Shown piece by piece: positions 43,431 through 53,800 of a stretch of 64,000 nt of DNA; the first letter of the stretch is position 1, and the number at the start of each line of letters is the position of its first letter. The notes beneath the pieces were generated by a model. That model saw only the letters and a program-made list of their open reading frames with translations. It was not told where the DNA came from and did no database searches. A program made the translations under genes and the position numbers. Origin of the DNA: Corythucha ciliata. Its lineage: Eukaryota; Arthropoda; Insecta; Hemiptera; Tingidae. Where the stretch lies: NCBI GenBank assembly GCA_038030265.1, contig CM075938.1, forward strand, positions 6,301,009 through 6,365,008. Direction: 5' to 3'.

Positions 43431-44441
43431 GGAAGAGCTATCTGTGGGAACAGCGGTTGGCGCCACGGCATCCGGGCAGTCAACGCAGGTAGCTCCCTCA
43501 CATGCTAGGCCATCGACTAGCAAGGCGGGGGAGAGAGGTGATAGTGTCGGACCAGCGGGGGGTGAAAGAGTCCCGAAGGCGGCAGGTCGGGCACGGAAAC
43601 CCCACCCTACTCCGAGTAAGGCGATGCTGAAGAAGTAATCGCGGAGTGGGGTACATAAGGGGAATAAGTGACCGCTACGGGGTTGCGCTTCCTCCAGGTG
43701 AATCTGCATCGTGCGGCAGCGGCGTCGGCCGTCTTGAGCAGGGTGTTCACTGGGGGAAGCTATGACGTCGCCATGGTTCAGGAGCCATGGGCACGGGAGA
43801 GGCAGGTCAAGGGCCTCTCTGCGACAGCAGGTAAGCTGGTTTACTGTAGGGATGAGGAGCGGCCACGAACTGCGCTGCTTCTAAGTCCCGCTGTGAAATT
43901 TTTAACTATGCCAGAATTTCTATGCAGAGATTTGACAGCAGTCATCCTGGAAGCCAAGGACGAGGACCGGACCCGGAGGTGTGTGGTAGCTTCCGCGTAC
44001 TTCCCGGGGGACGCTGAGGTGACGCCGCCGGAGGAGCTTCAGCGTTTGGTCCTGTACTGCAGCGCGAGAAACCTGCAGCTGATTGTGGGTTGTGATGCGA
44101 ATGCTCACCATACCATCTGGGGAAGTACAGATGTCAACGCCAGGGGTGAGTCACTCTTTCAATTTTTGATGACGCAAGACCTGGTGGTGGTAAATGAGGG
44201 CTCGATCCCTACTTTCGTGACAAGTGCGAGGAAAGAGGTCCTGGATGTTACTCTGACCAGCCAGTTTTTGGCCAATAGTGTCAGAGATTGGAAAGTCATG
44301 TCAGAAACATCAATGTCTGACCATAGGCTGATTTCGTTTGAGGTCGAGTTTCCTAGGGTTAGAAGTACAGCGTACCGGAATCCAAAAACGCGGATTGGGA
44401 GGTCTTTAAGGGGCATCTTGAACAGGAATTGTCTGAGATGA
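43431..44441 (+). CDS. LINE C ORF2 endonuclease, right copy
   Basis: From 43668 the frame gives 'GLRFLQVNLHRAAAASAVLS' (Asn), 'VAMVQEPWARERQV' (Glu), 'LIVGCDANAHHTIWGSTDVN' (Asp/Asn), 'SARKEVLDVTL' and 'SMSDHRLISFEV' (SDH): a complete LINE endonuclease of the R1/I type. The first usable codon is GTG right after TAA (TAAGTG), so ORF2 may begin by re-initiation at the ORF1 end, or a base is missing. Frame is lost near 44388 in an A-run ('CCAAAAACGCGG'), an indel also present in the left copy. 43431-43667 is the tail of ORF1. Confidence 0.88.
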
Positions 44442-47302
44442 ACCTTGACATTCAGTGCCAAGCCGACCTCGATGGGGCGGTGGAGGCGATCAATTCAGCG
44501 GTCCTCAGTGCGTATGAGGAAAGCTGTCCTGTTAAGGTGAAGAAGGGGAACAGGGAAGTCCCTTGGTGGAACAATGAGCTGGAGATGCTCAGAAGAGAAA
44601 CGAGGAGGCTTTACTATAGGGCCAGATCACGTGGGGAGAGGGAGGCTTATAGGCACTCCCTCACGGAGAATAACAAGGCCCTTAGGAAAGCAAAGCGGGC
44701 CACGTGGAGGACCTTCTGTGAGGGGATGGAGAATGTGTCCGTTATGGGCAGACTGCAGAGGGTCCTGTCCAAAGAGAGCCCGGGCCAAATTGGTCTAATA
44801 AAAAAGGCAGATGGGGCGTATACCGAGAGCGCTAAAGAGACCCTGGAGGTCCTCCTGCGAAGTCATTTTCCTGATTCCAGGGATGCAGGGGCCTCAGATG
44901 TTCAGGGCGAAGTGGTGGCTGACTGCCAGCCAGCAAATAATGCAATATGGAGCGCATCGGGGAAATTGTTTACGCCCGCGAAAATTAAATGGGCTATCGG
45001 CTCATTTAAGCCCTATAAATCCCCTGGGCCGGACGGGATATTCCCGGTCATGTTACAGCGTGGCCTGGAGGTCCTGGAGCCTCGTCTCAGAAGGATATTT
45101 AGGGCAAGTTATGCATTATCGTATATACCGAAGGCAAGGAGGGAGGTCAGGGTGGTGTTCATTCCTAAGTCGGGAGCAAACTCCTCGGCCCAGGCAAAGG
45201 CGTACCGACCCATAAGCCTCATGTCCTTCCTCCTTAAAACAATGGAAAAGGTAATTGGCCTGGATATCAAGGACGGTTGCCTTAAAATTAAACAAATCCA
45301 GAGGGGGCAGCATGCCTACCAGGCGGGCAAGTCTACTGAGACCGCCCTAAACGAACTGGTGGGTAAGGTTGAGAAATCTCTGGAGGCGAAAGAAACTGCG
45401 CTGGGCTGCTTCCTGGACATAGGTGGTGCTTTTGATAACACCACCTATGACTCTATGGAGGCTGCAGCAAGGAGCAGAGGTGTTGATCCATCTTCAGTGA
45501 AATGGATCAAGGGGATGCTGGAATGCCGCGTCGTGACTTCGGAGCTGGGAGGGGAGACTGTTTCCGTGTTGCCCTCAAGGGGGTGTCCCCAGGGGGGTGT
45601 ACTCTCTCCTTTGCTCTGGTTGCTCGTGGTGGACGAGCTTCTCGCTATCCTAAAGGAGCAGGGTTATGAGGTAGTTGGTTACGCGGATGACCTTGCGATT
45701 CTAGTTAGGGACAAATTTGATGATACCATATCCAGTAGGATGCAGGGTGCCCTTAACATAGTGCAGCGATGGTGCAGCAGGCATGGTCTCAGGGTTAACC
45801 CTGAGAAGACCACCCTTGTTGCGTTTACCAGGCGGAGGAAGCTGGCATTAAAGGTAGTTCGACTGAATGGAGAAGTGTTGAAAGTAGGAAAAGAAGTCAA
45901 GTACCTTGGAGTTACCCTGGATCAGGGGCTCAAATGGACCTCGCATATCAAGAGGGTGCTGAATAAGGCCACGTTCGCATTGTGGGCTGGTCGGAAAATG
46001 TTTGGCAAAACATGGGGTCTAAAGCCAAAAATGGTGTTGTGGCTGTATACAGCCGTTGTTAGGCCTATCGTCACCTATGGCTCACTCCTATGGTGGCAGA
46101 AGACGAAACAAGGGACAGTCCAGGCCTTGCTGAGTAAGTTGCAGCGCCAGGCCTGTCTTGGAGTAACGGGTGCTATGCATTCGTGCCCGACGGCAGCCAT
46201 GGAGGTGTTACTGGACATGCCTCCCCTGCACTTTCATGTGCAGGCGACCGCATATATGGCGGTGGTGAGACTGCTGCGGGCGGAGTACGTGAAGCGGGGT
46301 GTCCAGGTTGGGCACTTGCGTGTTCTGGAGGAAGTTGCATGTAGTGAGGCGGCTGAAGTCGTTACGGATCTCATGCATGTGAGGATGGATTTTGAGAAAC
46401 CCTTTAAGGTCGACATAGTCAACCGCGACCTTTGGGATAAGGGTTTGCCGAGGTTTAAGCCCGGCACGCAAGTATGGTATACTGATGGATCTGTGAAGGA
46501 TGGGGGTGCTGGCATTGGGGTCTTTGGCCCCAGGCTTCAGCATTGGGAGTCCCTTGGGACGACCGCCACCATCTTTCAGGCGGAGATCTATGCTATAGAA
46601 GCCTGTGCGCGGAAGATTAGTGAGAGGGGTCTCCGGAAAGCGAAGATCTTTATCCTGTCTGACAGCCAGGCGGCTCTTAAGGCCCTAGGCTCAAGCGTCG
46701 TGAATTCGAAGCTAGTTTGGGGATGTCTTGAAGCCCTCAGGCCTGTGGCAACGGCAAACAGCCTTACTTTGATGTGGGTGCCGGGTCACAAGGGGTTTGA
46801 GGGGAATGAAATGGCTGATCAACTCGCGAAGAGAGGATCAGAGATGCCTTACGTGGGCCCGGAGCCAAGTCTCGGGGTCACGAAGTCCTTCACGAAGAGG
46901 CAGGTGCAGGCGTGGTTGGACGAGAGGCATCGTGAACACTGGGTTAGACAACCAGGTCTCAGGCAGGCCAAGCTCTTTGTCACTCCAAAGGGACGATCGG
47001 AGAAGGGCCTGATCTCTCTGAGCCGAGGAGACCTTAGAATCTTGGTGGGACTGCTAACGGGACATTGTGCCCTTCGATATACACTCAGACTAATGGAGAA
47101 GTCTGACACGGACATTTGCAGATTTTGCGACCTGGCCGTGGAAACAGCAGAGCACGTACTGTGTGAGTGCCAGGCTCTGGGGCGGTTACGCTTTCTACAT
47201 CTTGGAAATGATGTGCTTCAACCGGAGGACATCTCCAGGATGGCTACGGGAAATATCCTCAACTTCGTTAAGGAGTGGTGGTGGAGGACGCTTGAAAGCT
47301 AG
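44429..47302 (+). CDS. LINE C ORF2: reverse transcriptase, RNase H, zinc motif
   Basis: 957 codons without a stop. RT: 'YKSPGPDGIFPVML' (about residue 195), 'FLDIGGAFDNTTYDSME' (about 328), 'GCPQGGVLSPLLWLLVVDEL' (about 388) and the catalytic 'VVGYADDLAILV' (about 417). RNase H: 'VWYTDGSVKDGGAGIGVFG' (about 687), 'AEIYAIEAC', 'LSDSQAALKAL', 'WVPGHKGFEGNEMADQLAKR'. C-terminal 'CRFCDLAVETAEHVLCEC' (about 896). RNase H after RT assigns it to the I/R1-like groups. The first about 10 residues overlap the endonuclease frame; the two were one ORF before the A-run indel. The clean frame suggests recent activity. Confidence 0.95.
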   Translation: MSEMNLDIQCQADLDGAVEAINSAVLSAYEESCPVKVKKGNREVPWWNNELEMLRRETRRLYYRARSRGEREAYRHSLTENNKALRKAKRATWRTFCEGMENVSVMGRLQRVLSKESPGQIGLIKKADGAYTESAKETLEVLLRSHFPDSRDAGASDVQGEVVADCQPANNAIWSASGKLFTPAKIKWAIGSFKPYKSPGPDGIFPVMLQRGLEVLEPRLRRIFRASYALSYIPKARREVRVVFIPKSGANSSAQAKAYRPISLMSFLLKTMEKVIGLDIKDGCLKIKQIQRGQHAYQAGKSTETALNELVGKVEKSLEAKETALGCFLDIGGAFDNTTYDSMEAAARSRGVDPSSVKWIKGMLECRVVTSELGGETVSVLPSRGCPQGGVLSPLLWLLVVDELLAILKEQGYEVVGYADDLAILVRDKFDDTISSRMQGALNIVQRWCSRHGLRVNPEKTTLVAFTRRRKLALKVVRLNGEVLKVGKEVKYLGVTLDQGLKWTSHIKRVLNKATFALWAGRKMFGKTWGLKPKMVLWLYTAVVRPIVTYGSLLWWQKTKQGTVQALLSKLQRQACLGVTGAMHSCPTAAMEVLLDMPPLHFHVQATAYMAVVRLLRAEYVKRGVQVGHLRVLEEVACSEAAEVVTDLMHVRMDFEKPFKVDIVNRDLWDKGLPRFKPGTQVWYTDGSVKDGGAGIGVFGPRLQHWESLGTTATIFQAEIYAIEACARKISERGLRKAKIFILSDSQAALKALGSSVVNSKLVWGCLEALRPVATANSLTLMWVPGHKGFEGNEMADQLAKRGSEMPYVGPEPSLGVTKSFTKRQVQAWLDERHREHWVRQPGLRQAKLFVTPKGRSEKGLISLSRGDLRILVGLLTGHCALRYTLRLMEKSDTDICRFCDLAVETAEHVLCECQALGRLRFLHLGNDVLQPEDISRMATGNILNFVKEWWWRTLES

Positions 47303-47412
47303 CGTCTTTCTTGGCAGGGCAACCTGAGGAGACACCACAATAGATCTTATAGGTCGAGTTTGGTAGGAGATAGTTTCTTCTGGGCTTCCCTCCCCGTTTA
47401 ATAATAAAAAAA

Positions 47413-47655
47413 AAAGTGGATGTTATGCAGACGTTTGAAAGACGTTGCATCATGACACCCAACAGACGTCTACACATGGATATTATATGGATGTTCATTA
47501 GACGTTATTCCTCAATCACTAAAATACGTTGACTTTTAGATGTTACATAGACGTCTAATAGACGTAAAAGTTAGACAGAAAATTTACGTAGACCTTGGGT
47601 AGACGTTAGACCTTAAATAGACAAAAAATAGACGTCTACTAGACGTACAATTTTT
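47413..47655. repeat. TAGACGTCTA word array, right part
   Basis: Words such as 'AGACGTCTAATAGACGT' and 'TAGACGTCTACTAGACGTAC' repeat at irregular 20-45-base spacing. This is the continuation of 38466-38652 after removal of LINE C. The words are self-complementary (GACGTC). No gene. Confidence 0.75.
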
Positions 47656-48457
47656 CTCAATGTTTACTGGGAAGTTCGAGAAAAAACTTGAGGTTAAAAT
47701 CATTTTTTTGAAAAAAGTCACGTTTCAGTGGCGTAAACCTCGAAAACTGTGAAGAATTTAACAAAACGTTTAGGGTAAAAGTTGAAGAGAATTCAATGAG
47801 CTTCTATTCCGTATCCAGAAGTTTTCGTCCAAGACGCACTGTTTTTGAGATACAGGTGAAAAACCACAAAAGGGTTCCTTTAAACAGCCCCCCTCCCCTT
47901 GTGACAGAAGATTCAGCTCGGGACTTTATTAGACATTGATCAGAGGACCCTCCCGTACACATCCCCGCAAAAAAACAAAATCCCATATTTATTTCCGCTC
48001 AAAACCTTAGATTGACTGGACTATGAACATTAACTTCTTTATTAATTGATATTTTTACAAAGAAAACAAAATGTGAAAAATCGTAAACTTCTCGTAGGTA
48101 CGTGAAGTACATAATAGGGAGCATCCGCCCCCCCTCAAAGTGACCGTTTCCGTTGTCTTTGGTTTCAGCTTGATTTCTCCGCTCCACCGTGGGCCAGTGA
48201 GGTCCACCTGCGGCGAGGCTTTTCCTAGGACTTCCTCACTGATGAGAACGTGGCCAATGGTAAAAAATTTACTAATATTTTGGCATTTGGGCAATAGTCC
48301 CTGATGCTACCAGCCAGTTAGCTCTCCCTAGTTGTATGTGCAGCCGGTTGATGTTTAGGAGAATTTTGATTAAAACGTATCGGGATAAGAGTTGATAACG
48401 TCTCTCGAATTTTGCAGTAAAAAAAAAATTAAAAATACGTAAAAATTAAGCCACAAA
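47656..48457. other. Intergenic region upstream of mRpS25
   Basis: Contains a diverged copy (about 47740-47905) of the cassette seen at 3226-3480 and 4480-4720. The last about 150 bases before the mRpS25 ATG are the likely promoter and 5' UTR, with an A-run just upstream of CCACAAAATG. I see no TATA box. Confidence 0.4.
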
Positions 48458-49525
48458 ATGCCGTTTATGAAAGGACCAGCTCCCATAAGGAGGACCCTGC
48501 AGTATCTTGAATCTGGACGCCTTCTATTAAAGGACAGAATCAAAGTGTTCACCTGCAACTATAACACCAGCGACAAGGTTCACGATGGAGCTAAGTATGT
48601 TGAATAATCTCCTAGGAGAGCACAAACTGTGCGTTAGAGTCACTGAAAACACTTCTCGTATTTCCAGAGATTTCATATTCTGGCACTTGCCTCAAATTCA
48701 GTACAAAAATCCGGACGTTCAAGTGGTCGTGTACAAGAATATGACTCCGACACCGTTCATTCGCTGCTACCTGGGTGAGTACTTATGAGTTGCAGAAATG
48801 TATGTCAAGTTCTGGGGCCCTAAAACCTAATGATATTACAGTCGGGAGCGGGCATATTTAGATTCCTCGAAAGTCGTGGGCTTCGAGCCAATTTGACGGC
48901 AGGCAAAGTTTCATTTGACTATGGCTATGGCCTAAGAGCGATTTTTTCACGTCTGAACAATCCATACAAATAGGGCAGGGGCGAGGAAGGGATTTCAAAA
49001 ACCGAGATATTCTGGGAATAAGGACTTCTCTGCGACCCCGTTCTCAAGCTCTGTGCTATGTGTCTGTGGAGCATATATGTATAACCTATTAATTAATTTG
49101 TTTTGCTGCTCATGCTCCACAAACGCACAGCATAGAGCTTGTAAACGGGGTCTAAACCGAAAGCAATAAAGTATACTGTGAGATTCAAAGTGACCTGTTT
49201 TTTCAGAAAACGGCGAAGAAATAATCATCGATCTCTTCAACAAGAAAAAGGAGGACATTTTGGAGCACGCCATAAAAGTTCTTGGGAAAACTGAGTAAGT
49301 GACGGTACATTTATACTCTGAATGCCTTCAAAATGGCTAATCTTTTCCAGAACTCAGTTGAAAGCCGAAGCTAAAAGCCAAGAACAAAAAGCTAATCCAG
49401 CAAACTTTGGCTACGGTTGCTCCAGGCATTGTATTTGTGAACTGCCTGGTCAAGTGCCTTGTCCACGTATCGGTGTGTTCCCTAGAGAACTTCGAGGGAA
49501 GTTCAGGCATCAAGATGAAAATTAA
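48458..49525 (+). CDS. mRpS25: Mitochondrial ribosomal protein mS25 (mRpS25), four exons
   Basis: Exons 48458-48594, 48668-48774, 49207-49294 and 49351-49525 join in phase to 168 residues, with GT..AG introns of 73, 432 and 56 bases. The start 'MPFMKGPAPIRRTLQYLESG', the middle 'DFIFWHLPQIQYKNPDVQVV' and the end 'NPANFGYGCSRHCICELPGQ' match the mS25 family closely; insect mRpS25 is about 167 residues. The protein is a component of the small mitochondrial ribosomal subunit with an L51/S25/CI-B8 (thioredoxin-like) domain. The context of ATG is good (CACAAAATGC). AATAAA lies at 49563-49568. The gene converges on RBM18, only 67 bases between stop codons. Confidence 0.95.
49031..49152. repeat. Inverted repeat in mRpS25 intron 2
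   Basis: About 45-base arms (49031-49074 and 49112-49152) pair with a few mismatches ('CTCTGTGCTATGTGTCTGTG' against its partner), around an AT-rich loop of about 37 bases. It looks like a small MITE or hairpin. It does not disturb the splice sites. Confidence 0.6.
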
Positions 49526-49592
49526 TCCAATAGTCATATTTTCAATTATTATTATTATTGTTAATAAATACTTAATGTTTCTAGTTTGTTCA

Positions 49593-50495
49593 CTATTTTC
49601 TATGATAAGGTTTATTTCGTCTAGTATCCCTGAATCCACTTCTGTAGGTTGGTCGTTTTTGAACGGGGTTGGTCAACGGTTTTTTTTGTGTGGTCGATAG
49701 AATTGGTGGACCTGTCGACGGCGCGTTGTTCACTTTGAAATCCTTGTCGGGGAACTGTGCCATCATTTTTAATTTTGTTTCAATGGCACGGATTTGTGAC
49801 TCACGACTGCGAAAAAAGAATTGCATTACCATCAGACCTTAGAGCTCGAAACGCACTGTTGTCAAAATCATTACCTCATAGGTCTTTTGTCTTCTTTAAC
49901 TGTCGACGGCCCCAGGGCTGGTATCGCTAGGTCGATCTTTTTATCTTGGGCTTCCTGCGAGAAATTGGAAGGGAAATAACCGTCAAAACACCCTTGAATC
50001 AATCAAGCCATACGAACGAACCTTGTCCACAATGTGGGCGTACTTGACAGACATCACCTTGTCACCCACTCTCTTTCCATCGTAGTCAAATTTGAAATTC
50101 TCCGCACTGGCTTTGTCTTTGAATGTGACAAAAGCGTAGCCCCTAGGAAGCCCAGCTTGAGGGCCCGCTTTGTGGTACAAAAGGTCGAACTTTTCAAACG
50201 AGCCGTGTTTTTGGAGGATTTTCACGAGTTGAAACCCGTTGGGAAAAACAAATAAAAAATGATTATCGACCGTGAGATATTTTTTAGCGGAGTCGCACTG
50301 AGTAATAATTTATAGTTTTAAACAAAGCTCACTCGGTAACACGAGGATCTAAATTTCCAATCCAGAGACGTCGCTCTTCAAGGGACGATCTGTTGTCCTC
50401 CACAGGTAGTGGTAGTGGCTCTGTATCCGCCTTTTTTAAGTCACGAAATTCTTATAAATTTCTATTCAATAATGATCAAATTTTAAACTCACCAT
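49593..50495 (-). CDS. RBM18: RNA-binding protein RBM18, five exons
   Basis: Minus-strand exons: 50495-50493 (ATG only), 50430-50333, 50235-50022, 49954-49875, 49806-49593; total 609 bases, 202 residues (human RBM18 is about 190). One RRM: RNP2 'RRLWIGNLDPRV' (about residues 21-32) and RNP1 'LPRGYAFVTFKD' (about 65-76). The C-terminal helix 'SQIRAIETKLKMMAQFP' is characteristic of RBM18, and the tail is basic and Pro-rich. The start codon is the last three bases of exon 1, spliced to GCGGAT. The acceptor before exon 3 reads CCCAACGG rather than AG. That implies a one-base variant or error, since no canonical AG keeps the frame. Function in cells is not established. Confidence 0.93.
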
Positions 50496-50821
50496 ATTAT
50501 TAGGCGAAATAATTGGCTTCACCTGGATCAAAACGTTTAAATTTCCTCACTTAATTGCTAAATGCTTGACAGACGTCTCAGATGGGTGACCAAACCAAAC
50601 CTTCCTTGAAGGTAACCCCATTGCTCAATCGATGTTTGTAAACAAGGAAGGGAGTAGTTTATAACCAGCACAGGCACCGTGTTTCAGTTTCGAAAAATTC
50701 CCATCTCCTCAAGGACCGCATTTAATTATTTTCAAGGTAAAAAAGCTATCTTATCTAACTAGACAAAGTATATTTTTAACAGATTTCTGTTTTCCAAACA
50801 GTTATAAACGTGATAAAACTT
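50496..50821. promoter_or_regulatory. Divergent promoter region between RBM18 and PPP1R11
   Basis: 326 bases separate the two start codons, so both 5' UTRs and a shared bidirectional promoter must fit here. No TATA box with convincing spacing is visible on either strand, as usual for housekeeping genes. Confidence 0.55.
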
Positions 50822-53800
50822 ATGGCGGAAAGGGCGAGCAGTTCGTTTGCCTCTGACTCTCAGACGGTCACTGTGGATGAAGTGGACGGTGGTGAAACCG
50901 AAGTAAGTGTGCCGGGGAATCATTTTTGTCATTAAGTTAAAAAGAAAATGCTAAGCCTAGTAAATTTCGCGAGGAAATACTCAACGCACGGGGCTTTGGA
51001 CGGTGTCAAAATATTGGATCTGACCCGAATCGTTGCTGGCCCCTACTGCACCATGATTCTTGGTGACTTGGGTGCAACCGTTTATAAAGTCGAGTCGCCA
51101 ACGGGTGATGACTGTCGAAAGTGGCCGCCCTATTTAGGCGACGGCCAAAGTGGAATGACTTGTTATTTCGCGTGTGTTAACAGAAATAAGAAAAGTATAA
51201 GCGTTGACATGAAGTCACCCAAAGGGCTTGATCTCATTTTAGGATTAGCTAAAAAATGCGACGTTTTAATAGAAAACTTTGTACCGGGAAAACTAGAGAA
51301 ATTAGGTTTAGGTTATGAACAAATCAAAGCAATTGCACCCAGCATCATATACTGCTCGGTGACCGGATTTGGCAGAGTCGGCCCCTACGCCGACCGTGGA
51401 GGTTATGACAATATCGCCGCAGCCATGGGCGGCCTTTTTCACATCACCGGTCCCAAGGATGGAGATCCGTGTAAAGTGGGCGTCGCCATGACTGACATAG
51501 CCACTGGCCTGTACGCTCACGGTGCAATTCTGGCTGCTCTCTACCATCGACAGCTGACTGGGCAGGGTCAAAAAATTGACTGCGATCTTTTCTCAACCCA
51601 ATTGTCCTGTCTGATTAATTTGGGCGGTAATTATTTGAACGCGGGTAAAGAGGCCAACCGTAGCGGAACACAGCACGCAAGTATCGTGATATATCAGGCG
51701 TTAGCCACAGCTGACGGTTATGTGTCGGTCGGAACTGGCAATGATTCTCATTTTCGTGAGTTTTGTCGACGGTTCAACCGAGAGGATTTATTAAGAGACG
51801 AAAGATTTTCAACGAATCCTTCAAGAGTTAAACATAGAGACGCGTTGATAGCCACGATTGAGCCAGAGTTTCGAACTAGGACGACCGAACAAATTTTGTC
51901 CCTGCTTGAAGGAGTTTCATTCCCTTACGGACCTGTCAACAATATGCAACAGGTAACACCTGTTACAATATTATTTTCACTAAGCCAACGTTATATCGCC
52001 CCTCTACCGAATACGCAGGTTTTCAACGATCCTCACCTGAAAGCAATTGGCCTTGTCAAAGAGGTCCAATCACCAACTAATGGAACTATTAAAATGGTGG
52101 GACCTCCTGTGGCTTACTCATTGTCCGAGAACAGAGTCAGAAGCCCACCGCCCGAATTAGGTCAGCACACGAAGGAAATACTTGCGAACGAGCTGAACTA
52201 CAGTGACTCTGATATTGATATGCTTTACAAAGAAAAAGTGGTTTTTTAAATAACAAAATAGTGCCATTGTGATGCAGGAACTAAATTATTAATCTTGATA
52301 ATTGTTCACTAACTATAAATCCGTTAATGTAACCAAGAGACAGAAGATTTCTGGTAGACTAGTCGTCTTGCAGACTCACCATAACCTCATCATTATGAGG
52401 CAGACCGTGGACTCAACAGAAGTTCTAACAAAGTGAACTGATGAAGCCGACAGTCCAAAAATGGGTGATTTAGCTCCAAGTCAATCCGCCAAGAAGGCCT
52501 TTTTTTTTTACCAGAAGATCGCACCGTTATTTTACGTCTACGAGACAGAAAATTCGGCCCAAAAAGTCATCACCCAATGGGCCATCTTTTCTTCAAAATT
52601 CATAGTTAGTCCGTGAAAGCAATCAATCAATTTCCAGCAAATAAACTGGCTGGGACTCAGAAAAGGAAATTGAGGAATTTCGATCGGTTGACGAAGAGAA
52701 AAGTTTTATTCACGGTAGGTACAGAATGGCCGCCAAATTAGTAAATTCGGCCGAAATCTTATTGTTCCACAATTTCGACTATCTGGGTTTTGTTTTAAAA
52801 ATGGCAATTTAGCCCGAAAAAGTTATTCTTTTTACGATCATTGACCCTTCAAAGGCTGTGTTTAAATTAAGCCCCGAAACCCCGGATGAAAAGTCCGGGC
52901 GGCTTGGCTGTACCTGACAACTCAAAGCCAAAATGGTTGAAAACGGGCGCGGATCCAGAGGGGGAGAGGCGCGAGCCATTCCCCCCCCCCTCCCCTGTGG
53001 GCCTTATGACTCAAGTTGGGGTGTCTGATTTTACAGTGGACATGCAATTTGAGCAAAGTTTTCAGTTTCAAACTCGCGGTCTCTGGCGTTCCGAGTTAGG
53101 GGCGATGGTGGCGAACCTTCGGGGAGAAGGCGTTGGCCTTGGAGGGGTCGGTCGGCGTAGCACCTCCAAGGCTAAGCGTCCTTGATTTTCTGCGCCTGAA
53201 GCCCACCCGAAGCGACCCTTCGAGCTAGTGGCAGATTCGTGGCCGACGGGTGAGAAGCGTCTTTTGACGCTGACTGTAGATCCTGTGGTCTGACGGTTGG
53301 GTAGCGCCCCTTGCGCAGTAGGCAGGTCCTCCGGGTTGTCAGTGAGCGTCCCTCGACGCTGTCGACAGATCCTCTGGGTTGACGTTCGATTGGCGCCCCC
53401 TGCGCTTACCCCAGGTCCTCGGGGTTGGTGGCCGGTCGATTAGCGCCCTTGCGCTGCCACAAGTCCTCTGGGTCGTCAGTGAGCGTCCCTCGACGCTGTC
53501 AGTGTGTTGTTTGGGCCGTGGATCGGTTAGCGCCCTTGCACTGCCACAGCCAACCTTCTGCTCCTGTTGGTCGGGTGAGGGCAGGAGAAGTGGTTCTGTC
53601 GCTCACCAGGAGTTCAAGGGCAGACAATTAAGGCGCTAAGCCCTCTAGGCCCTCTGGTAAGGATTCACCTGGGTTTCGCTGGGAGCTCTTCCGGTTGAAT
53701 GTTAGCGCCCTTCGCGCTGTCCGCAGTTCGTCCGAGGTGGCCCTGGGGCCGGCAGTCTCGGTCCCTTTTCGGTGTTCCACCTCGGCTCCGGTTAGCGTCC

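Larger units (their letters stand above)
38665..47412 (+). mobile_element. LINE C (I/R1-like, RNase H-bearing), target-site duplicated, internally rearranged
   Basis: A plus-strand non-LTR element. AAAGTGGATGTT occurs at 38653-38664 and again at 47413-47424, immediately after a 3' A-run: a 12-base target-site duplication, giving one insertion event with a complete 5' end. Inside, 40208-41482 and about 43435-44695 are near-identical, and between them lies a foreign block of about 1.95 kb. The target is the TAGACGTC array. ORF1 is frameshifted several times in the left part; ORF2 RT is long and clean in the right part. Confidence 0.92.
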
